From: Arsenophonus sp052174135 | Lineage (GTDB): Bacteria; Pseudomonadota; Gammaproteobacteria; Enterobacterales; Enterobacteriaceae | Assembly: GCA_052174135.1 (NCBI GenBank) | Contig: JBQMRZ010000024.1 | Span: 235,078-299,077 of the forward strand | Direction: 5' to 3' | Length of the DNA: 64,000 nucleotides | Part shown: positions 10,233 to 17,418 of the stretch, piece by piece | Numbering within the stretch: the first letter of the stretch is position 1 | Layout: every line of letters starts with the position of its first letter | Notes under the pieces: model-generated | The model's database searches: none | What the model was told of the DNA's origin: nothing | Seen by the model: the letters and a program-made list of their open reading frames with translations, nothing else | Made by a program: the position numbers and the translations under genes

Positions 10233-10261
10233 ACGGGCGTAGAGTTACCTCAAACGCCCGT
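10233..10261 (-). other. GC-rich hairpin in the dnaK-dnaJ spacer
   Basis: Arms ACGGGCGT (10233-10240 and, inverted, 10254-10261) form an 8-bp stem with six G-C pairs around a 13-nt loop. This is by far the most GC-rich hairpin in the window's non-coding DNA. From memory, E. coli has a similar hairpin containing ACGGGCG in its dnaK-dnaJ spacer, so this looks like a conserved intra-operon element, perhaps for partial termination, processing or mRNA stability. No T-run follows on the minus strand, so it is not a simple terminator. The role is inferred. Confidence 0.6.
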
Positions 10262-10329
10262 ACTCGATTCTAAGAGTAATAGAAGAAATAATTTTCTTAA
10301 CACCGTTACTATATGCCTGCTAAAGGCCA

Positions 10330-12261
10330 CTATTTTTTATCTTTATCTTTGTTGTTAACTTCTTTAAATTCAGCATCAACAACATTATCATTCTGTTTAG
10401 ATTGAGTGTCTGTACCTGCATTAGTAGCATCTATATCTTTTTGAACTTTCTGTTGAGTCAATTCGAGCAGTTTTACTGAAGCTTGAATTAAAGTTTGAAT
10501 TCTTTCTTCAATTAAGCTTTTATTTTCACCTTTTATAGCTATTTCCAATTCAGAAATGGTTTTTTCTATGTTGATTTTATCATCAATAAGTAATTTATCA
10601 GCCGCTTCTTCAATTTGTTTTCGCGTACTATGAATTAATTGATCTCCCTGATTACGTACTTGAATTAACTGTTCAAACTTAAAATCTGCTTCCATATTTG
10701 CTTCTGCATCGCTTATCATTCTTTGAATCTCGCCTTCTTTTAGGCCAGAAGATGCTTTAATTATAATCTTTTGTTCGCGACCAGTATTCTTATCTTTAGC
10801 TGATACATGCAAAATACCATCGGCATCAATATCAAAAGTAACCTCAATTTGAGGTGTTCCACGAGGTGCGGCTTGAATTCCATCTAAATTGAATTGTCCT
10901 AATGATTTATTGTCACTTGATCGTTTACGTTCACCTTGTAATACATGAATAGTTACTGCCGATTGATTATCTTCTGCTGTTGAAAATACTTGACTATGTT
11001 TAGTTGGAATAGTTGTATTTTTGGTAATTAATGTTGTCATTACTGCGCCCATTGTTTCAATACCTAAAGATAAAGGGGTTACATCAAGTAATAAGACATC
11101 TTTAACATCACCAGCTAATACACCACCTTGCACTGCTGCACCAATAGCAACTGCTTCATCAGGATTAACATCTTTACGAGGTTCTTTTCCAAAAAAATCA
11201 GCAACTGCTTTTTGTACCATTGGCATACGTGTCTGACCACCAACTAAAATTACGTCATTTATATCCTTAACATTTAAATCTGCATCTTGCAATGCAACTC
11301 TTATCGGTTCCATTGAATGTTTAACTAAATCTTCAACTAGTGACTCAAGTTTCGCTCGAGTCATTTTGATATTCATATGCTTAGGGCCGCTTGCATCTGC
11401 ACTAATATAAGGTAAATTAACATCAGTTTGCTGAGTAGAAGAAAGTTCAATTTTAGCTTTCTCTGCTGCTTCCTTTAAGCGCTGCATTGCTAAAGGATCA
11501 TTACGAAGATCAAAATTTTTTTCTTTCTTAAATTCATCAACTAAATAATTAATTAAACGATTATCAAAATCCTCACCACCTAAGTGAGTATCACCATTAG
11601 TTGCTAGTACTTCATAAGTTTTTTCACCATCAACTTCGTCGATTTCAATTATTGAAATATCAAAAGTACCACCACCTAAATCATATACCGCAATAGTACG
11701 GTTACCAACTTCGCGATCTAAACCATAAGCAAGTGCTGCTGCTGTTGGTTCATTAATAATACGTTTTACATCTAAACCAGCAATGCGGCCCGCATCTTTA
11801 GTTGCCTGACGCTGCACATCATTAAAATAGGCAGGTACAGTGATAACAGCTTCAATAACAGGTTCACTAAGATAATCTTCTGCTGTTTTTTTCATTTTTT
11901 TGAGAACCTCAGCAGAAATTTGAGGAGGAGCCATTTTTTGATTATTAACATCCAACCAAGCATCACCGTTATTTGCGATAATGATTTTATATGGCATAAT
12001 AGAGACATCACGTTGAACTTCTTCATCTTCAAAGCGACGTCCAATCAAACGCTTAATTGCAAAAAGTGTATTTTGTGGATTTGTTACTGCTTGTCGCTTT
12101 GCTGGCTGACCCACAAGAATTTCACCATCTTGAGTATAAGCAATAATAGAAGGTGTGGTACGGTCACCTTCACTGTTTTCTAATACTCGCGCCTTTGTAC
12201 CATCCATAATAGCTACACAAGAGTTAGTTGTACCTAGGTCAATCCCGATAATTTTACCCAT
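10330..12261 (-). CDS. dnaK: Chaperone DnaK (Hsp70)
   Basis: ATP-dependent folding chaperone of the cytosol. It has 643 residues against 638 in E. coli. The phosphate-binding signature GIDLGTTNSCVAIMDG is at the N-terminus, with AVYDLGGGTFDISIIEID and VILVGGQTRMPMVQ further on. The interdomain linker DVLLLDVTPLSLGIETMG leads to a full substrate-binding domain and a charged C-terminus (DAEFKEVNNKDKDKK). The ATG at 12259-12261 follows GGAGG with a 10-nt spacing and a sigma-32-type promoter at 12316-12343. The dnaK-dnaJ pair points away from rpsT, the reverse of E. coli, which implies a local inversion. Confidence 0.98.
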   Translation of the reverse strand: MGKIIGIDLGTTNSCVAIMDGTKARVLENSEGDRTTPSIIAYTQDGEILVGQPAKRQAVTNPQNTLFAIKRLIGRRFEDEEVQRDVSIMPYKIIIANNGDAWLDVNNQKMAPPQISAEVLKKMKKTAEDYLSEPVIEAVITVPAYFNDVQRQATKDAGRIAGLDVKRIINEPTAAALAYGLDREVGNRTIAVYDLGGGTFDISIIEIDEVDGEKTYEVLATNGDTHLGGEDFDNRLINYLVDEFKKEKNFDLRNDPLAMQRLKEAAEKAKIELSSTQQTDVNLPYISADASGPKHMNIKMTRAKLESLVEDLVKHSMEPIRVALQDADLNVKDINDVILVGGQTRMPMVQKAVADFFGKEPRKDVNPDEAVAIGAAVQGGVLAGDVKDVLLLDVTPLSLGIETMGAVMTTLITKNTTIPTKHSQVFSTAEDNQSAVTIHVLQGERKRSSDNKSLGQFNLDGIQAAPRGTPQIEVTFDIDADGILHVSAKDKNTGREQKIIIKASSGLKEGEIQRMISDAEANMEADFKFEQLIQVRNQGDQLIHSTRKQIEEAADKLLIDDKINIEKTISELEIAIKGENKSLIEERIQTLIQASVKLLELTQQKVQKDIDATNAGTDTQSKQNDNVVDAEFKEVNNKDKDKK

Positions 12262-12315
12262 CTAAACACAGCCTCCAATAGGGGAAATTCTTTAATTAAT
12301 CTAATTATCAATCTT

Positions 12316-12343
12316 ATATGAGGCTAAATGCATTTTTTTCAAG
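12316..12343 (-). promoter_or_regulatory. Sigma-32 (heat-shock) promoter of dnaKJ
   Basis: On the minus strand CTTGAA (12343-12338) is followed after 14 nt by CCTCATAT (12323-12316). The sigma-32 consensus is CTTGAA and CCCCATNT with a 13-15 nt spacing, so there is one mismatch. The transcript would start near 12309 with a leader of about 50 nt to the dnaK ATG. Such a match in front of dnaK in a genome that has shed most regulation suggests sigma-32 control is still used; rpoH itself is not in this window. Confidence 0.75.
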
Positions 12344-13093
12344 GAATTTTTTCCTGACTTTAAAAAAAATCTAGATAATGAGATATTTTTTAATAGATTG
12401 ATAAACGATAGATTTTAACCATTAATAACTGTAATTTTTATTAAATGAAAGAATGAAAATACTTATCAAGTAGAATATAAAATATTTATTTTATTTTCAT
12501 ATGATTAAATTATTTTAATTTTCTATTATGAATCAATATTACTATTATTACGTATGTTTTATGATACATTTTATTTTGAATAAGATTTTTTTTAGAAAAT
12601 GAGAACAATAATATTGTTAGAATTTAAATTTATAATTATTTATTAGTTTATTTTGTTATTTTTATAAGGAAGTAATTTTATTAAATATTTAAAATAAAGT
12701 AAATTTTTTTACTTCACTAGATTAATACAATCGAACTTAAAAGTTAATTAATCACATTAATATTATATGATTTTTGTAAAAAAATAAATTAATTTGCTTA
12801 AAAAATTTATTATTTAATGATTATATGAAAAAACCTTAGTGATATTCGACAATTTCTTAGTAAAAATAACTATCAATAAAATGTTTGATCTTATTATGCT
12901 TACTAATATTTTTTGCTAAAAAAATTTGTCAGTGCTTATATTTTTTATTATTGAAGTATATTATTACCATAATATACTATAATTTTCTTATAATACTATT
13001 TTAAACTAGTTTAATTTCTTTTTTTTGATAAAAATCTAAATTTTAAAAAAAAGAATTAATAATAGTAATTATATAAAAATGATATTATTTATT

Positions 13094-13148
13094 AAAAAAA
13101 ACATTTAAATAGGAAATTTTATAATTAAATAAAATTTCCTATTTAAAT
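13094..13148 (-). terminator. Orphan terminator: 20-bp perfect stem with T8 tail
   Basis: The arms 13103-13122 and 13129-13148 are perfectly complementary over 20 bp around the six-base loop AATTAA. On the minus strand the stem is followed by G and then eight T (13101-13094), the layout of a Rho-independent terminator although the stem is mostly A/T. The nearest minus-strand gene upstream is rpsT, about 2.8 kb away, so it either marks the end of a lost minus-strand gene or serves a transcript I cannot see. Confidence 0.55.
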
Positions 13149-13950
13149 ACTATAAATTCTCTTTACTCTCAGAAGATGAGAGAGTTGTATAAGATATAAA
13201 TATAGATAGACTAAACATGTGAATATAGTGATATATTCAACTAATTAAGGCTAATATTATTAATAATTTATAATCTTAATCTCAAAACATTAAAAATATT
13301 TCTATCGTTAAAAAAATTTATTTTATTCATAGATAATAGTTAAAAGAGTTTAAATTAAAGTAATTTAATGGTTGTAATGGAAATTAAAAATAAAAATATC
13401 TAACGATAATAATAGTACGCCGATTTAGCTTAATCTTATTTAGAACTTAAAAATTAAATATCATAATATAAAATACGTTTTTTATAAAAATAACTAAAAT
13501 TTATACTTATGTTTTTATTTGAGTAACAATTAATGTTGATATTAAAATTTACAAAAAAAATTAAATTAATATAATTAATTATATATAAATACTATAATTA
13601 ATAGTTTAACTTATTTTGATAAGAATAAAATGTAACTGATATTTATCATGAAAATTTCGATAATAATTTGCGTCGAATTTTAAATTAAAATATCGTTAAA
13701 AATAGTTTGCGTTTTTAATGGGTATTGCGTAGTTGTTTTGATACATGGTAATTCAAACGAGATTATTTATTACTTTATAACATAAATTTTTATGATGCTA
13801 ACTGTTATTATTTGTAATTCATATTAATTTTATTTTGATATTATTATTTTAGTCAAAAAATCCAGTTTTTATCTAATAATGTTGATTACTATAAGTTTAT
13901 GATTAATTTATTAGTTTTATGGTTTATCATTGAATTGATAATATCAATCA

Positions 13951-13988
13951 TTTAACAGAGAAATTTTTTAAAAAATTTCTCTGTTAAA
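13951..13988. repeat. 38-bp perfect palindrome with no loop
   Basis: Every base of 13951-13988 pairs with its mirror position, so the element is fully self-complementary. Its half-site is TTTAACAGAGAAATTTTTT. It includes a G/C-containing core (ACAGAGA and TCTCTGT), so it is not merely an A/T repeat. No T-run follows on either strand, so a terminator role is doubtful. It lies mid-way in a gene-free interval. Confidence 0.65.
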
Positions 13989-15101
13989 AACTATTACTTT
14001 AGACGAATATTATTTTCGTATATTCACTTATTTTATTTTATTAATAATTTTATTAATCTTAATATTAAGTTTTATATATTTTTTTGTATTTATTTGTTGT
14101 TTTTTTTATATAAAATATTAATTTTTCACTAATTATTAAATATATTTTCTAATAAATAATTAGCGAAGTTGGTTATTACCTATAATATGCATATACAGTA
14201 CAAATTTAATATTCACAGAATCATCTTATATTTTAAGATGGATTAATAATTTGTATATTTTATGTGTAATTTACAGTTTATATATTTAAAAAAAAATTTT
14301 ATTATTAAAAATAAAATAATAGTTATATTTTGTTGATTTATATTCCAATAGATTTTCATTCTAACATTACTCTTTATTTAAAGAGTTCTATTTGATAGGT
14401 TTATAATATTATCCATTATGATAAAGCAACTTAATAATAGTTAAATATCAATTATTAAAACATATGAGAATTATGCTAAAGAAATTACATAAATTTAACA
14501 ATATTATAATGTAAATATGTAAGCGCCTATTCATGATTATATATAATTGGTCATTATTGCTAATGAGCGTATTAATTTAAGCAATATTTTGTAAAAAATA
14601 TTTACCGAACTATGAAAATAAGTACTCGTGAAATATATCACTTTTTAACTAAAAAGTATCTCTTATTACTAAGAGAAATTATTTAATCTTATTAGATCTC
14701 AAGTAAAAACAAATTCTTTCAAAAAATAATTTTTCTTTTATTAACAGAAAGATTCATTGTAATCTAGAACTAAATGTATTTTATAAAATAAAATGTCTGC
14801 ATGAGATAATTTTAAAATTTACACTAAAATGATTTAGTTTTTTATTTTTTAAAATAAATATGATATTTTAATCTAATTATTAATATAAGGATTAATTAGT
14901 TAATTTTATATCATATAATATCATATAATGAAGTTATTTTATTTTAAAATTGTTATTCATCTTTATTATTAAAATCATTAAATTTTAATAAGTATTTATT
15001 ACATTCATTGTTTAGTAGATTATTGTTAATTTATAATATATGTATATATTATATTTAAAATTTTAAAAAATACCACTCTTTAATTAAGAAAAACAATATA
15101 G

Positions 15102-15146
15102 TTGACAGGAAGTCTTCTTGACAAGAATCGTTAAGAGTTTTATTGT
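15102..15146 (+). promoter_or_regulatory. Possible sigma-70 promoter without a gene
   Basis: TTGACA occurs twice, at 15102-15107 and 15118-15123. The second copy is followed after 17 nt by TATTGT (15141-15146), four of six matches to the -10 consensus. The next plus-strand gene is ribF, 1.3 kb away, so any transcript would be non-coding or a relic. In such AT-rich DNA chance matches are likely. Confidence 0.3.
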
Positions 15147-15904
15147 ATTTTAACTATAGTAAATTATTTAAACAAAATTATTTTTAAATATAAAATAAGT
15201 GAAAATAAGATACTTTTTATAAATCATTTTTTTCGAATATTAAAATCCAACTATTTTTAATATACGCATTGATTTTTTGTTAAATATTAATAATAATAAT
15301 CTATGTGTTCTATAACAGTTAAATATTAACATAAATTATATTTTTATATTAATAATATTTAGTAATATAATACATAATTTTTTGTTAATAATCATTATTT
15401 TTAATTCTTTATAAGTCTAATGAATAATTATAAAATCTAATTAAAAGATATTTAATTTAGTTAATAACAAAATAGACTGTTTTTTAGAAAGTAAAAAAAA
15501 TTAATATAAATATTTTTTGTAATTAATTATCAATTAATTGCATCTACTTATTGGTATCAATAAGATAATAAATTATTTTTCATTTAAATACCGTATTTAA
15601 TATTGATTAAACTTTTAAAAAATATAAAAATATTTATTTAAATTAATTATTATAGAGAAATAAACTTAATTATAACTTCTTTATCTTTAAACATATTAAA
15701 GAGTAACATTGTATAACAATAAATAAATTTAATAAAAATCTTTATACAATAAAATAGATATTCAATTTTAAAACAAAAATATAAATATGCAAGATTAAAA
15801 TCGTATAATATATTTAATATTTAAATAAACTTCAATATATTAAAGTTATTTCAATGGATTATTAATAATTATTTGAAGTTATTTTTTAATAAAAATCATT
15901 TTAT

Positions 15905-16165
15905 TTACATTAACTTAATTTTTGCTATTAAAGTCATTTTGTGACGCGCTGCTTTATTTTTGTGAATCAGGCCTTTAGTAGCACAGCGATCAATAATTGG
16001 TTGCATATTGTTAAATGCAGTTTGTGCCATTTCTTTATTGCCAATAGCAATACCAGCATAAACTTTTTTGATAAAAGTACGTACCATAGAACGGCGACTA
16101 GCGTTATGTTGACGACGTTTTTCTGATTGTATAGCGCGCTTTTTAGCTGATTTAATGTTAGCCAA
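15905..16165 (-). CDS. rpsT: Ribosomal protein S20 (UUG start)
   Basis: Small-subunit protein that binds 16S rRNA early in assembly. It has 86 residues, one fewer than E. coli. It begins ANIKSAKKRAIQSEKRRQHNASRRS after the initiator and is strongly basic and helical. The start codon is TTG (16163-16165, minus strand), placed 7 nt after AGGAG. E. coli rpsT also starts with UUG, and that weak start takes part in autoregulation by S20, so its retention is notable. A good sigma-70 promoter lies at 16213-16241. As in E. coli it diverges from ribF. Confidence 0.96.
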   Translation of the reverse strand: MANIKSAKKRAIQSEKRRQHNASRRSMVRTFIKKVYAGIAIGNKEMAQTAFNNMQPIIDRCATKGLIHKNKAARHKMTLIAKIKLM

Positions 16166-16212
16166 CCTTTATCTCCTAAATATTTATTTTAATGGTAATC
16201 TAAAATTTGATA

Positions 16213-16241
16213 AATATGCTATTTAAACAATTATTTGTCAA
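16213..16241 (-). promoter_or_regulatory. Sigma-70 promoter of rpsT
   Basis: On the minus strand a perfect -35 TTGACA (16241-16236) is followed after 17 nt by CATATT (16218-16213), four of six matches to TATAAT. Transcription would start about 40 nt before the TTG start of rpsT. Placement, spacing and the exact -35 make it credible. Confidence 0.65.
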
Positions 16242-16344
16242 TATAATTACAATAATAAAAAATTTATTTAGTAAAAGTATAGTTTTAAAAATAAAAATAT
16301 GCTGAAATAATAAGAAATAATTAAATTAATTATTTTATTAAAAG

Positions 16345-16376
16345 AACTAATATTTATTTTTAAATAAATATTAGTT
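16345..16376. repeat. 15-bp palindrome between divergent rpsT and ribF
   Basis: AACTAATATTTATTT (16345-16359) pairs perfectly with 16362-16376, leaving a two-base centre. It ends 68 bp before the ribF start, in a divergent promoter region where a terminator is not expected on the plus strand. It could be a hairpin in the ribF leader or simply an A/T dyad. Only two of the 15 pairs fall outside the A/T-only core plus one G-C pair, so chance is possible. Confidence 0.4.
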
Positions 16377-16444
16377 AAATGATAGCTTAAGCTTCAAAGT
16401 AGTAAACGATATAGTCTAAGAATTTTTATTATATTGAGCTGATT

Positions 16445-17374
16445 ATGAAGTTGGTACGTGGTATACATAATATTCGTACATGTCATCAAGGTTGTGTATT
16501 GACTATTGGTAATTTTGATGCTGTTCATCGTGGGCATCAAGCTTTATTAAAACATTTAAAACAACAAGCTAAATACTTAAGATTACCAACAATGGTTATG
16601 ATTTTTGAACCTCAGCCATTAGAATTTTTTTTTGGAAAAAATGCTCCAACACGTTTAACTCGATTGCGTGATAAAATAAAATATTTTATTGAATATAACG
16701 TTGATTATTTATTATGTGTTAAATTTAATATCATATTTGCTTCATTGAAACCAGAATCTTTTGTTTCAGAACTACTAGTAAAGAAGTTAAAGGTTAAATT
16801 TTTAGCGATCGGTGATGATTTTCGTTTTGGAAAAAACAGAAAGGGTGATTTTGAATACCTTTGCGAAGCTGGAAAACAATATGGTTTTAAAGTAGCAAAT
16901 ACTGAAAGTTTTTATAATATCGGACAACGAGTGAGTAGTACAGCTATCAGGGAAGCATTATTAAATGATAATCTTACTCTTGCTGAAAATCTTATGGGAC
17001 ATTCATGTCGATTAAGTGGTCGAGTAGTATACGGTAATCAACTTGGTAGTTCAATCTGCTTTCCTACAGCAAATATATTATTTAAATGTCTAGCTATGCC
17101 TTTCAAAGGTGTTTATGTGGTAGAGGTATATGGTTTAGGTAATCACCCATTTCAAGCAGTAGCAAATATTGGTACGAGACCAACAATAAATGGGGTTGAT
17201 CAGCAAATCGAAGTGCATTTGATAGATATGCAAATTAATATATATCGATGTCATATTGATATTGTATTGCGTAAAAAATTACGTAATGAGAAACGATTTG
17301 CTTCTATTAATGAATTAAAACAGCAAATCGATAAGGATATAATGGCCGCAAAACAATTTTTTCGGTCATCCTAA
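16445..17374 (+). CDS. ribF: Bifunctional riboflavin kinase / FMN adenylyltransferase
   Basis: Makes FMN and then FAD from riboflavin. It has 309 residues against 313 in E. coli. The N-terminal adenylyltransferase domain has the nucleotidyl-transfer signature TIGNFDAVHRGH (about residues 20-31), FEPQPLEF and RVSSTAIREAL. The C-terminal kinase domain has GSSICFPTANI, KGVYVVEV and NIGTRPTI. A run of nine T at 16625-16633 is read in frame, giving three Phe. It is the first gene of the ribF-ileS-lspA unit. With ribD and ribH elsewhere in the window it supports an active flavin route. Confidence 0.97.
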   Translation: MKLVRGIHNIRTCHQGCVLTIGNFDAVHRGHQALLKHLKQQAKYLRLPTMVMIFEPQPLEFFFGKNAPTRLTRLRDKIKYFIEYNVDYLLCVKFNIIFASLKPESFVSELLVKKLKVKFLAIGDDFRFGKNRKGDFEYLCEAGKQYGFKVANTESFYNIGQRVSSTAIREALLNDNLTLAENLMGHSCRLSGRVVYGNQLGSSICFPTANILFKCLAMPFKGVYVVEVYGLGNHPFQAVANIGTRPTINGVDQQIEVHLIDMQINIYRCHIDIVLRKKLRNEKRFASINELKQQIDKDIMAAKQFFRSS

Positions 17375-17418
17375 TTAAAATTAAATTTTTTACTAGAAAA
17401 TTGGAATTAAAAATTTAA

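Larger units (their letters stand above)
12344..15904. other. 3.6-kb gene-free interval between dnaK and rpsT
   Basis: No open frame here has recognisable homology and no tRNA or rRNA signature is visible. In E. coli nhaA and nhaR lie in the equivalent neighbourhood; I see no trace of them. The interval contains a 20-bp hairpin with a T-run tail (13094-13148), a 38-bp perfect palindrome (13951-13988), shorter dyads (CATCTTA/TAAGATG at 14222-14240; ACTCTTTA/TAAAGAGT at 14369-14386) and a promoter-like pair at 15118-15146. A slightly less AT-rich patch near 14520-14580 may be a gene relic but cannot be identified. Confidence 0.6.

Noticed and set aside
13419..13430. GCCGATTTAGCT, like the first bases of a tRNA
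   Set aside because: No D-arm continuation, anticodon stem or T-arm follows; probably chance.
15111..15121. AGTCTTCTTGA repeated near 41245
   Set aside because: An 11-base match between two distant spacers can arise by chance and nothing else around the copies agrees.
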